Positions 23,216-36,300 of a DNA stretch of 64,000 bases are shown here, one piece after another. The stretch is from Stichopus chloronotus (lineage: Eukaryota; Echinodermata; Holothuroidea; Aspidochirotida; Stichopodidae): positions 11,424,705 to 11,488,704 of the forward strand of contig CM037846.1 of the NCBI GenBank assembly GCA_021234535.1. The letters run 5' to 3'. A program made the position numbers and the translations under genes. The first letter of the stretch is position 1; each line of letters opens with the position of its first letter. The notes under the pieces are model-generated. The model had not been told where the DNA came from, did not search any database, and saw only the letters and a program-made list of their open reading frames with translations.

Positions 23216-25864
23216 ACTCATAATTTATACTGTATGTCTGAAATGTACTTTTAATCAGTGCATTGTCATCCACAAGGTACTTGCCACTTTTGCACTTTGT
23301 AAGTGGTGGTTTCCATGGTGACCAATACAGTAATAATGGTTTTTTGATTTATTAACTTGTCATATGGTCACACTTTAGTAAGGGGCCTTTTCAAAAATTA
23401 AGGAAAGTATACATCCTTGTATCTTGGTTTTACTGTCAACTCAACAAGGTTAATATTTGACCAAATTCCTGAAAGGAGGATATCGGCAGGTTAAATCCTA
23501 CATAATGCCGTCACTTGGCACAAATTAGGTGCATGGTTTGTTGTTGAAGATATAGACCCTGTTAGTCAGAAAGCATGATAGCTCTGGTATGCTTATTTCT
23601 AGGTAACCATCCTTGGTGTCAGTGCAGCAGTAGATATGTGAAAGTCATCCTCATTATGGCTGAGCTATCTCTTGTGCATTTTTTTCCTGCTATGTACAAA
23701 CTTAGCGTCGACGTCCATTGACGATTGTGACGTGCAGATGCATTTTTTTCGATGGCAGAGCTTCGTGTGGTATACGTTGATTTAAAAAACCCATCTGCAG
23801 TTGGTGTTTTGGTCACAAATCGAAGATTTATTTGTATGATCACATGTGTTCAAAGGACCAATTATTTTTCTGAAATCTTGTACATTTATGTAAACAAAAA
23901 AATTACAAGTGTTAAATTAAGAATGCACCCATTTATCATGTTTTTGGCCCCAAGTGGTTACTCATCCATTCCTTTCTTACCCCCCACGATCTCAAATGTT
24001 TACCTGTCCTGCTTACATACAAATGGTAAAAAAGACTATAAAAGTGTTGAGGAATACCTCTGTAATACTTTCAAATTTCAGACACTAATTGCTAAAAATT
24101 TTAATTTTTGCCAAGAAATTCTGAAATGGATAAATTCTCATTTGCAACAGTGCACGGTACGAGTACTTCAAAATATCATGTGACGGTGTGTAAAAACATA
24201 ACATCCGCCTCTGTCGTCTGCTGCTCTCTTAGCAAATGTGTGGAACTGTTGCAAGCTGGAAACAATGTATCTTAAGAGAATTATCTTAAAGGCAAAGAAA
24301 ATGTAAATGCTCCCAGAATATTGCTTTTTCTGTATGGTACTTCAATTTATGGAGCTTGCCACTTTGTCCGCTTTACCACGTAATCCTTTGATGAACTCTA
24401 GTGAAGGGTTCAAAACCTACATGAAATGATGAGGCGTTAACGAGTGAAAGTAAATGGTTTTGTCCTTGGCTGTTTGTCATATCAGGATGCATTTCTCAGA
24501 ACCTCACACTACCATAAGTTCATTCTCAGGTTTGTTCATAAGTTTACATTCGTTCCATAGATATTGGTTCCCTCTCTCCTTTGAATAAACAAAAGATAAG
24601 GCATTACTTTAAGTGTTGTACCCAAAGTGTAACAGTGTGAAGCCTTTGTATATATAAACTATCATGGTAGATGTACGTGAAGAAGTGTTTTGTGCCGACT
24701 AATCTGTTGCACTTTCCGTTCATTTTCTGAATATCATTTGGTTATCTTAGAAGACTCTTCCCCCCCCCCTCCTGCAATCCCTCCCCATATTCCTTTCATA
24801 TTTTTTCATTCAGTGAATAAGATGTTTTTCATTAAGTTTTTGCATCTTCCAATCTTTTTCTGTCAAAGTTCATGAATTTTATCAAAGTGTCTCTGACCGA
24901 ATCATTCGGTTCTCCATATTTGACTTTTGTCTGTTCAAGTTGTTGTGTTTGTTACCATGGTAACTCTGCATCTGAAAGTTTGGGTTTATCTCTCTATAGT
25001 ACTATTTATTGTTAGTCTAGTAAGTATTTGTTCACTATTTCTGTTTTGTTAAGAATCTTTTTATGTTAACATGTTGACCCAAACAGGTGATTGCTAGCTC
25101 CGGGATGTGGTACATACGTCAACAGAAAAGCCGGCACACTTTGTATACTAGCCAAACCACCTTGCCATATTTGTGTATGGAAAGCAAGTCAAAATGTGTA
25201 AAATGAGAGAAAAACATTAAAAAAATAAAAAGGCAGACAAATTATGCAAGAATTGGTGTCATCTTTATCTAATCCTCTTTAGTTTCCGTCCATTGTTGGA
25301 TGTGGATCGTGACTTCAAAGATTGTCATCTTCAAAGATGTGGGTGACAGTTGCCATGGCAATTAGCTAAATTTCCATCCGCTTACAGTGAGTGGTTCAGA
25401 TGACACTCAACAACTATTCTCCTGCTGAACACTCGTAGGGAAATCTATGGTGCAATGTTGTTTCCTAGCTTTAATTCACTATGAACGATCTTTGTACATG
25501 AATCAAGACAAAGTAAAACCAGATTTTATTTTTACACTGCAAACCTAGCTTTGCTACATATACACATACAACTCCCATTCCTACAATAACTGTAGTGGTT
25601 ACCAACACACAATGCATTACATTCAAAATATCACTTGCATAGCACCGTGACACCTGGAATGATGCACCTGAGGATTTGATCAATGATTATGAAATTGTGA
25701 AAACGCTCCTTCAGATGGGGTTTTAGTTCAAGCGGTACGTCACAAATGTAATCACATGCAAAGACGTAAGGCTTAGGGAGCTCCGCGTCCTCTCACAATT
25801 TAAAATTAGAGCACAACTTGAGCCCCAGATTTGTGCTGGTTTGAGTATTTTGGTGACTCTCCCT

Positions 25865-26285
25865 TTATTCCGACAGCCATTGTTATGTTCCAACACCCCT
25901 ATGTTCCAACAGCAGAAGCTCAGAGCCCAAGGAGCCATTGAAAAGAATCAGTATGGGGCCCCAACACCACTGGTACCACAATTTCAATTGCGTAAGTTTT
26001 CTCCACCCACATGTTTACGAATTAACATTTACACAAATTGACAAAATACAAGACGTACTTCATACATGTGATGCAAGTTGATGACGGGAAAAATAAAATA
26101 CGAATTACGAAGCCTTTCCCTCTCATTCCAGGAAGGAACAGACACGAAACACCATTTCGAATATTTTCATGGTTATCTCCAACACACTGCTTGACCAAAC
26201 ATACTGTATTGAGGATTGTAATGGAATTACATAAGGGTGTAATGGAGGTGTCGGAAAATAGGGTGTCGGAATGTAGGGTTGTCAA
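25865..26285. repeat. Inverted pair of TGTCGGAA/TGTTGGAA-rich motifs
   Basis: Left arm 25870-25915 contains TTCCGACA and two TTCCAACA motifs. Right arm 26245-26285 contains GGTGTCGGAA and GGGTGTCGGAATGTAGGG in inverse orientation. About 330 bp lie between the arms. It could be the ends of an inverted-repeat element; no target duplication was identified. Confidence 0.4.
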
Positions 26286-27632
26286 AAACTATTTTTAGGC
26301 ATCTAAACTGAGTCTGGCACATTGTATTTTTGGTGGAGTCATAAGCACAGTCAAATGACAGAGTAGCATAGACCATGAGTATGTATCCTGTGAACTTATA
26401 GCCAGCAAGTGGCTCATTATTTTGAAGATAGGGTGTTTTTGCGAGCTGTACTTTGGGTTATTTTGTTAAAGTGACATTTCAAATTAGGATAAGAAGCCTA
26501 GCCCATACGCAAGCCTTGGGTGCCTCTGAGCGGCTTTTGCTATATACAGGCACATTACATATGAATGCAAGGGCAGAGCAAGGAATAGTTTGTGGGGTTT
26601 ACTAGATCCACCCATTGTATCTGTCATCCAAAGGACAGGCAAAATATGGTATGGTGCTCTCAATATGGTGTGCAAGGTCCTCAATCAAAACTGTGGCACA
26701 GTTGAGGCACAATTGGTGGCACTGAGGACAACAGGGAGTTGTTTGGAATACCTCAAATTGATCATTTTTTCAGTGTATTTTTTTTGGGGGGGGGGGGGGG
26801 AGTGGCATGTGCAGCACCCCCTCTGGATCTGCCACAATATGTACAATGAACATTCAAATGTAAAGTTGACAGCACAGGTAAAATGGAGTTTCTCAGATCT
26901 AAGCTATAATACAGAAAATTTCAAATAATAACAAACCATAATTGAATAATTTGATATATATCTACAAGGAAAGTTTTATTAAAAATATGGCTCACTCAAA
27001 TTTGGAATTTGCACAAGTGAACCAGTTAGGAGCTTAGCAAACTTATATACAAAATAAAGTCACCTCTGTTGGTGCTTACTGCAGATTAATTTAAGCAGCA
27101 ACAGCAGAAGAATTTACAAACACACAAGAACTGTGAATGTCATGGCAATCTGATCATCCTACCAATAGGCCAGCAAAAATGTACCAGCCACGAAAACAGG
27201 TCAGTCCATCTTAACACTGAATATGTAACAAGCATGAATGCCAACCCATGAGTGTAAACCATTTCAAAGACACTTCTTGACCACACCAAAGACTTTGGCT
27301 TTTGCACTTGCCTGTATGGAATCCATGCGTTCATTCCTCAAAGGGAGACAGACAAACACTGTCCATTATTGGTTTTGTCTCGCTTTCACAATCTGCTCAA
27401 ATTTGGAGAGACATCCGTCATTCGGTTTGGTAAATTTAGAGATGGACATACCCAGGCAGTGGTATTAATCTCTGAGATTTATTTTGTAGCTCAGACTGCC
27501 AGGCATCTCTGAAATTGGCATGTACAAATAAGACAAATTAATTGAGAGGTGCAAGTCAAACCGACCGACTGACAATGGCTAGGTTATGTCATCGGTATTC
27601 AGGATCGATGGAACCAAATGAACGACTGAGAT

Positions 27633-27963
27633 CAGGGTTGTAGCCGCATTGGGCTATGCCTGGCGGCCCCCTGGGACTAGTGAATCCTGCCCGGCATTCC
27701 AATGGGTTTATGCCTTACTGCCTGGCACTAACTTCACAAAATGTAGTAAATACGATAGGAGAGAGCGGCCTTTTGAGTTGACATTTGAATATTTTGCGAG
27801 TGCCTTCCCATATTGCAAGACATAGAGCACTGCAGAGGCACCTGGCAGGGCACTGCCCCGGAGGACCCCACCAGGAACCCTGGTGTGAGCCTATGGACTT
27901 CAACAGAAGTGGCTGGTTCCTTTGCTAGGAGCCCAGCACTTAATTTGTCTAGCTACAACCCTG
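27633..27963. mobile_element. hAT-type MITE, 331 bp
   Basis: Perfect 12-bp terminal inverted repeats CAGGGTTGTAGC and GCTACAACCCTG are flanked by the 8-bp near-duplication ACTGAGAT/ACTGAGAA. An 8-bp duplication with CAGGG-type ends is the hallmark of the hAT superfamily. The interior is GC-richer than its surroundings and has no transposase frame, so the copy is non-autonomous. The TIRs are still perfect and the duplication differs at one base, suggesting a fairly recent insertion. Confidence 0.8.
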
Positions 27964-29868
27964 ACTGAGAAGACACATATTACTTTTCGGTGGAAGTAAT
28001 GGCAATGGTGAAGTAACATAGCAAAGAATGCCAAAGATAGAGATTCCAGAAACTTAATAATCAAGGGTTGACATCACACCTTTTCATTGTTTAAGAAGTT
28101 ACTATAATTTGCTTTCATAAAAAATCAAGTTTTAAATTAAACATGTCAAATATAAATGAAACTAAGGATAACAATAAAAGCATGATGGATGAACCATAGT
28201 CTCACACCACTATTTAGTGTATCCCACCAATCATGTACATACCATACACTATGGTATCCTGACAGAGGGGGAGGGGTTCCTAATTGATTGCAGGTAAAAA
28301 GGTATTTAAACAGTTAAAAATAAATATGGATGTCAGAAAGGAGACTTCTTACATGCAAATTCTAACTCCCTGGAAATGTTACACAGTTGTTTTAAATGCA
28401 TATCCATGTGAATAGCCAAGATTGTTACCTTGTTTGGACAGGGACAGGCTTGTGTTCAAGGGGAGGGCAATAATACCCGAAAATATTTGTCACCCCCCTA
28501 GAATTTTAGTGTTCAGAAAACATAAATCCATGATGAATAGTTGAAAATTTAGTGCAATTTGCATATAAGCATGGATCAGTTTCCAAAATTTGTGGGTAGA
28601 GGCTCAATCCCTACCTCACAAATGCTAAACATTAACAATGATAAAATGCAAATCTAACATTATGTCAAATATGGTGGGTCTTCCCCTATTTTTTGCCCCC
28701 CCCCCCCCCACCTTCCTCAAGAATCTGACCTGACAACAGGTCTGGATAGGGAAAAAAGACTAAGGAATAACTCTCCAAGCAGCTTTCCTCCAAAAGAGCC
28801 AAAAACACTAAAAATACAAAATGCTGAACTTCTTGAATTTAAAAAAAAAATAAAAACTGACTTGTGAGCAAAAATTCTTGCCAAAAAAAAAAAAAAAAGA
28901 CCAACTTCTCTTTGGAGAGCATGTTTGCCACTTTTAAATGGAAATGTTTCTGTCAAAAGTATTTTTGGTCAAAAGTTCAGCATTCTAGTCAATTTCTACT
29001 GCTAATCTTTGCTAGATGCATGTTTCTGGTATAAGAGGAGGAAGAAAGCTTGGTGGTTACATGCAGACTTTCTCACAACTGAATGTCCTTTAAAATAATC
29101 TTTCAGAATAATATGAGATGAGGAGGGTGCCAAGTTTCTCACTTGTGGGAATTTTCCACCCCTCCCTCCCACCCACCCTCCCAACTTTCCCCACTCTCAT
29201 CCTCCACTTTCTCTTTTGATCTCATAATTTTCCTAATCCATGACTTACTTCCCTCAATAAATCTGTATGAAGCTTTGTAAAAAATACATGCTTAGCATCT
29301 AGTACATGAATGTCGTCCCTTCCATTCTGAACTCCTGTGAATATTAGGACAGTACTGTACGCATCCCTCTCCTGTCAGTTCTCGGACCATCCGCAGGTGC
29401 AGTCCCATCAAACCAAGTTTGTAGCATTCCCTAGGGCAGTCCTCGACGTCGCTTCCTGATAGTGGAAGGAAGAGGACTTAATTTCAAAAGTGAGAAACGA
29501 CCTCGCACAATAACAAAAACAAGAGCCCAGGGGCACTGTGGTTCCTTGCACAGATGTACAGTAATATAAATTATGAAGTAAAAGGGAGCATTTTGCTTTA
29601 TTTTGTTCAATAACCCAAATGGCCCATTTCTGACAATGAATCCTCATAATAGAAGAAGAAACATATTTCATGATGGTATTTCAGATATTGCATGCCAAAC
29701 ACTCAGATGGAACCACTTCCATAGAGCTAATGTGACCAACCATCAATAGCGTTACATACAATCTGTAAGAGAAGAAGTATCCAGCTTGAGCACACTCTCA
29801 TGAAGAAGGAAAATATGAAAACACCAAGGAACTATCAAGATAAAATGCAACTGCAGACACTACATGTT

Positions 29869-29874
29869 TTTATT
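29869..29874 (-). terminator. Candidate polyadenylation signal for shugoshin
   Basis: AATAAA on the - strand about 370 nt beyond the stop codon. Position is plausible, but this hexamer is common in AT-rich DNA. Confidence 0.35.
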
Positions 29875-30241
29875 GCAACACTACCAACATCATCAAATCC
29901 TGACGAGATATCGACAGTGTTCTGTCCACCTTTAGTTGATAGCTAAATCAAACCTTCATAAGATCTTGCATCGAGGGTCTTTTAAATCTTAAACAATCAA
30001 CTTTTACCAACTGCTAAAAAAAGTTCAAACAAGGCCTGTTTTTAACCATGAGCTCTTAAGAAGCTTTAATTTGTTTTGAGATCTGTGAATGCGGATTTTC
30101 TTCAATTCTGATTGACCTCAAATACTTGACGAGAAAGTGTTTTTAATCTACTAAAACTTCTTTGCTTGGAATTGAAGCCACCTGTCCTTTAAATATTCTG
30201 TCGGTGGGTATAGCAGTCTGATCTTTTAATTTCCATTTCAT

Positions 30242-30356
30242 TTATCTGGGATTTAAACTCACCTTATTTGTAACCTTTTTCTTGCCTTTTTTACATTTCA
30301 CCAACGGAGACGTCAGCAGCTTGACATCCGTGAATGGATCACCCCTTCTTAATTTC
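30242..30356 (-). CDS. SGO1: Shugoshin exon 7: C-terminal end
   Basis: 115 nt, acceptor tcag. It encodes KLRRGDPFTDVKLLTSPLV followed by a lysine-rich tail, the second half of the SGO box, ending at TAA 30244-30242. A good donor (AAG|gtgagt) lies just before VSLNPR-stop, so the last six residues may instead be intron if another exon follows. An AATAAA signal on this strand lies at 29874-29869. Confidence 0.85.
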
Positions 30357-33300
30357 CTGAAACAAAAAAAAATTTGTTCCAAAAATGCTTCTAATTATCA
30401 AAAGCTGATATCCTTATGAAAAAAAAAGCTGATGATCTGTATGAAAGTTACTGAATATGTACTATAATTTCAGGTCAAAACCTCAATAGCTATACCCAAT
30501 TTGAAATGTTGTACATACAAATAAAAACTGATTGATTTCCTATTTCTTTTTCATTTCTGCAACAGTCTGTCTTTTTGCTTGATGGGGGACCATCAAAAGC
30601 TACAGTGAAATCTCTAGCATCAGATGCATTCTTGAACCTTTGCACTTCTTGAACACAGATGCACTTCCAGATGCACTGATGCACTTCACTGATGCACCCA
30701 TTGAACAGTGATGCACCTCTCTTGAACAGTGATGAACCCCTTGAACCTTTGTGCCAGCTTTCGTGCTGTTCTCCTCACCAACCATTCATTCAGACAGAGA
30801 GGGATCCTTTAGGAATCAATTCCACCTCCTACCTTGCCCCACCCCCCTTCCTTTCAACTGGCTAGTCTCTCTGAGACAAATCAAATGCATCTTAACTTCA
30901 ACCATAACATATTTTCAGACTCACTTTCCAAGAGACGGCTCTTTCAGATTCTTAGCTGCTTTTGTTCTTGCTTGCCTCGAAGGGCGTCGTCCAGTTTCCA
31001 TGGCAATTTCTCCAACCAGCGGTGGATCCTCCATGATGAATGGTTTGTCTCCGCTCTCATCTATAGAGCACAGATTTACCTCTTCTTTTTCATCAGTTTT
31101 GACTTGGCTTGTCGAGTTGCCTTTATCGACAGATGGCTGCAAACACTGTTTTGGAGCTGCGTCTACTTCTTTTGCGTTTCTCATTTCCTTCATTTTGTGG
31201 ATGTTTGCTTCATCTCTATGGTCCACCTCCCCACTGATCAAGTCATCCGTCTCATTTTTCTTATTAGAGTCCTCTTTGCGCCTGGTCAACTCTTCATCAA
31301 CCACATCATGCTCTTCAACCAGTTTCACATTCTCCTTGAGCAACTCACTTGACTCCACTTCCACAGAGTTCAGTTTTTCTTTTAATGATTTCTTTTCTTT
31401 CCTGTCACTCTTCTCCTTCGTCTTTGTCTTCTTCCCTCTGCTTCTGGCAGAGCTTACGGACGATTCTTTCAAGGATTTCTTCGTCACTTCCAACCCCTTG
31501 AAATCCACTCCATCTTCCTCAGGGGTCTCATCGACAAAACCTTCCATCGTCTTTAACCGCTTGTTCGATCCCTTCCTCGACTGCTCTGAATTTTCTCTGC
31601 CATCCTTTGAGATTTCATCTGATTTACGTTTGACCTGCTTTTGGTAGCTCTTGTTTCCATTGTCTCGTGGCACCTCATCTTCCAATCTCTCTGTCTTCTT
31701 GATTCCCTCATCTACAATCTTTTTGGAGTCCTCCTTGTCCACTGACTTCACATCAAATGTGCCCCTCCTTACAACTCTAAGCTCCTTGCACATTTTACTG
31801 CTATTCCTATTTTCAATATCTGTTAAATATTCGTGGGCTGTTTGCATCATTGTTGTGCTGATGACTTCACCTGCACCACGTTTATCCTTCTCCTCTAGAC
31901 ATGCGCCATCTTCAACAGTCCTACCCTCCAGTTCATTGATCTCTGGCAAGTTTTCACTCTTCTTCTTCTTCAGACATATAGTGCCTCTTCTGTTTATCCT
32001 CTTAGCTCCCCTTTCCTTATCCGTGTCAATTTCACCTGATGTACGTTGTGAGTTTGTTTCATCTGGCTCTGCTGCACCTTTTGCTTTAGAGGTCCCTTTG
32101 AAACTGACTCTGAAAGTTTTCCTGGATTGTCGCCCCCTACTCTTGGACTTTGTCACCCTTCCATCCTGGTTTTCTCCGTCAATGTCGTTCAGAAAATCCT
32201 TCATCCAACATTCTTCCAGCAGACCACTAAGACTTTCGTTAGCAATACCCTTATCTGCATCTCCTAGATCTGCAACAGAGGGTTGATTCCTTTTGACTGA
32301 CGATCTCTTGCGCTGTTGACCCTTCTCAAAGTCAGTCCTGTTCTCTTCTATGCTCTGGGAAGTCAAGATTGTATGTGTGAATTCTTTGTCCAGGGATTTC
32401 TTTGGATCGTAAAGCTTTTTCCTCTGCTTCAACCTGGACATGTTTTTGTGAAAATTTGGTTTCCTAGAAAGGGCAGTGAAGCTCCCTTCCAAGTCATCCT
32501 CTAGATTATGGGTTGACTCCTTCAAGACCTGACTCAATGGCTTCAGTTCTTTGTGGGTCATCTCCTCATTCCCGGTAAAGGGTGAGCAAATCACAGTGCT
32601 GACCAATCCTTCGTCAATGATCGAATTTGGCCCAGTTAGCTCAAAGGATGTTCCCTTGCCAAGAGACTTGCTATGTGTCTGTCTGGACCTTCTTCTTACC
32701 TTAGGTTGATCAAGGTGTGCCACCTCTTCACAAGGTTGTGATGTATTCACGTCTTCCTGCGAGTTCTCGGCAGATTCCCCCTTGTCAACTTCAGCACTCT
32801 TTCCATCTGCCAGAGAGGAGCTTCCCTCTCCTGGCTCGCTCTTTTCGCTCTCTGTGGACAAATTTTGCTCAAAGTTCTTACATTTTTTAATCTGATGGGG
32901 AGAAATAGGATGTGTGAAGCTCTCACCCTGGGAAAGATCAAACACTGAGCATTCTTGCACGGTTTTCTTCTTTGCTTTTGTGGCCTTGGGGCAAGGCAGT
33001 GTCTTCGGGACCTTCTTGATGATTTTCCCTCCTTTGGAAATCTTTTTCTTGATGCCTAACTTCTTTGCCTTTTTCTCCTTTGATGGCTGCTCTGCCTGAC
33101 ATTGCTCAATAATGACAGCAGCGCCAGCATCCTCCTGTGGTCCTTTGTCAGTGGCTGCTTCTTTGTCGGTGGCTGCTCCTTTGTCAGTGGCTGCTTCTTT
33201 GTCGGTAAGTAGGTTTTCCTTGTCCATGTCTGTCAGTTCCATTTCCTTTTCTTTAAGGTCTGTTTTCTCCAAGCAGATTTCACCATCCAGGTCAAAGTTC

Positions 33301-36300
33301 TCCTTTGACACAGCAGATGTTCCTTCTCCGAGAGCACCACCTTTTAACTCTTCTGGAGATACGTCTCGTTCCATATTATCCTCCTCTCTTTCTTTGGCAG
33401 GAGACAACTGTCCAGGACAAGGAGAGGCAGGATTTGTCTCTTCTTCCTCTTCACAGCTGTTCATTGCATCCTTGGAGACTGCCAACCTCATTTCATTGAC
33501 ATCGAGAAAGGATGTGGCCCTCGAACGTCTAGACGACACCATGGATCGTTGCCTTTGGAATTCTTTGCCACAAACACTAAGACGACTTGGAGATGTGCCT
33601 GCAGTGTGAGAAATAAGTCGTTAAATGATACTCTCTAGATACCACACCAATAGTCTTGTGGATTTTGCCGATCTTTGGATTGTGCTGTACATGAACAAAT
33701 TTTGGCCAGTTACAAAATACCTCTGTAAATGGACTGGTTATCGGCAATGATTGAGGATTTTCATGTACTATTTACATCAATGTAGTAGTAGGAGCCTAGA
33801 AACCTCAGCAAATGATCTCCCTAAGCATGCCCCAGGATATGGACACGTAAAAACGGAATTCCCTTACCTGTTGAGCTTGCATACACTATATAAGGAGTAG
33901 AAAATTACCCTCCTAACCTTCAATTCTTCCCAAAACCAAGGGACTTTCAGTTCTAATCTAATTTTTTTTTTTTGCAAAATCCTGCAGCAATAATATTCAT
34001 GCACCTAATGGAAAAAGCTGCAGTAAGGGAAACTGGAGACCAGCAGTGAAATTGGCATCTTTTGCAATATGAAGTATGAAGCAAATCAATTTCCTTACTT
34101 TCACGATCAAAATCACCGTTGGAAGAAGGGTTATCCACATCATTTGAATCTGTTTTGGTCTCTTCCCTGTCATCACTTACTTCTGATATCTGATCTCTGA
34201 AATTACTTGGATATCCCGGTTTGTAATAAATGTTGGCCCTGAAAAGAAGAAGAATTCCAAATTCATTTAAACCATTCAATGTTGGAACGAATGTACTGTA
34301 CGTAATGGAATAAAAAGTCAATGTCACTGACGACATTGGGACACTCTTTGTTTTGTATAGAGTAGTGCACTGTAGGTTGAGTTGTTTGTTCCAAGCAGGG
34401 TGGATATGCATTCAAAACAAACACTGAGTTTTACATATATGTGCTGTATGTAAATTGTGTTTTCCAGACAATTTAAAACCCACACAAGCTCTTTGACTTG
34501 CTGTAGTTGTACTAAATCATCTGTTCATGCGATATATGTCATATAGTTTGTCTGGAAATGGATACACCAATGACACACCACTATCATTTAGGCTTTCTTT
34601 GGTTCTTTTCACGGAAATTCAAAACCGTGGTATCGTAGGTCTGCGACTGAAACACATTTTAGAGTTTCTCCATCCTCATTTGCAGTTACTCATGGACACC
34701 AATTGAATAATTGCTTCATGGTATAAAAAATGCTAGATGTCAATTAAAAAAAAAAGAAAGGAGATGGATATACAATGTCACGTCAAACATGACTGTCTCA
34801 GGAGATAGAATCAAATGATACCGTACCAAGGTCTGGAAGTATTTGCAGGTTTGGTTCTAACCAACCGGTCGAATGAAAAGACTCACAAGTTACATATTTT
34901 TGTTGATTGTAACATGATTGCTGTCTACCTCCAGTTCAAGCATCATCTACAGCTAGCCTTTATGCCGATGTGTGAAAAGAATCACCTGGATATTGATTCT
35001 GCATCCTGAATGGGGGCGGACAGAGTGTCACGAAAGTTGTCCTCAGAGAGGGAAGCTTTCGGTACGAAGAAGCTGGAACCTTTGGAAAGTGAGGGCGTGT
35101 TGCATATACCGGCTGCTTGGTCTATTAACGTCACTGTCTTCATGAGATACTTTCCCGTCACTTCGTTCAGTAATTTCTTCACCTCGTAGATTCTTTTCTG
35201 ATTGGGGGAGAGAATATGTGGTAAATCAAAACTGCAACCTGTTTGATCACTGTTAATATTATGTCAGTATCGGATAATGCTGATCTAAGAATGACATGGC
35301 AAATTTAAGGTGCTAAGGTAATGCTCAGGTGCTAATGTAAGGTGCAAGCTTTGGAAGCACTCCCTTTATTTGTACAACCATGGGTGAAACGAAAGTATGC
35401 TGCTCTATAATACTGTATGCAGCTGCAGTAAAATATGTTGTCATAATCATGCTGAAAAACGTAAATCTGCGATGCTCGTGCAAGGCTAAAGGAATTTGCA
35501 GATTTTACAACTGCTAACAGATTCATTAATAAATTTTCTTTACTACTACTGTAGATGTACAAGGCTAGGGATAGTCTTCAAAGTTTACAAATTATGAGAT
35601 TAATGGCACTGCAGACAGCAATTCTATGGCAGTTGGCTGATGGTCTTAAATTTGTAATCGAGCTTATGATCGTGATAATGTACATGTGCACCTAAAAAGA
35701 ATATCCACTTTTTTTTTTAAATCAAAGTGTGTTGACTCCACAAATATAATCATCTAATTGTACCTTGTTCACCTTTTCATACATTATGGCTTACATAGAA
35801 TTTCTACTATTGGGGTAGGAATTATTGAGGTAATCACATGGCCTTCTTTTATTTTCATTGTCATGGATAATACTTTTTGCATGTGTACATTTACCAGTCA
35901 TCCGAGAATATAAGGAATCTTCAAAATTATCCTTATCTTTTAGTCCGGAGAACAGTGAAAATCTACGGAATAGCTCAGAAATTTGCTGTGAAACAAAATT
36001 TAATAAAAGCAAACACAGCAACCGAGAAAAGAAGTCTTTCTCACAGTCGAAAGTAAATTGTAAATGTTTGGAACTGGTGGAATTTCTGATGATGTGCTTG
36101 TTTTTCACTTTCTACCATAGGTACCTATAGGTATGCCATAGCCACACTCTAGCATGAACCGAAAGATAATATTTAATATTGGAAGTGGTATTTTTTGTCA
36201 CCTTTGACCTTCACCAAAGACAATGAAATTCTTGAACACTCAATGATATACAGTACACCGACCCTCTTAACTGGAGGTCTGCCCAAGTTTTCCTTCTGGA

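Larger units (their letters stand above)
13615..30241. other. Gene-poor interval between POU6 and shugoshin
   Basis: About 16.6 kb without a supportable exon. The proximal part may be POU6 3' untranslated sequence, but no clear boundary is visible. The longest open frame (23752-24183, + strand, 143 codons) has no recognisable domain and an AT-driven composition. Recognised contents are family A copy 2, the hAT-like MITE, a family E copy, the TGTCGGAA inverted pair, and poly-G/C tracts near 26788 and 28697. Confidence 0.55.

Noticed and set aside
23752..24183. 143-codon + strand open frame in the gene-poor interval
   Set aside because: No domain, no splice context, hydrophobic AT-driven composition, and no similarity I recognise.
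30751..31647. 298-codon + strand open frame
   Set aside because: Antisense shadow of shugoshin exon 6; Ser/Phe/Leu-rich because the other strand is Lys/Glu-rich. The 31651-32286 and 33112-33609 frames are the same.
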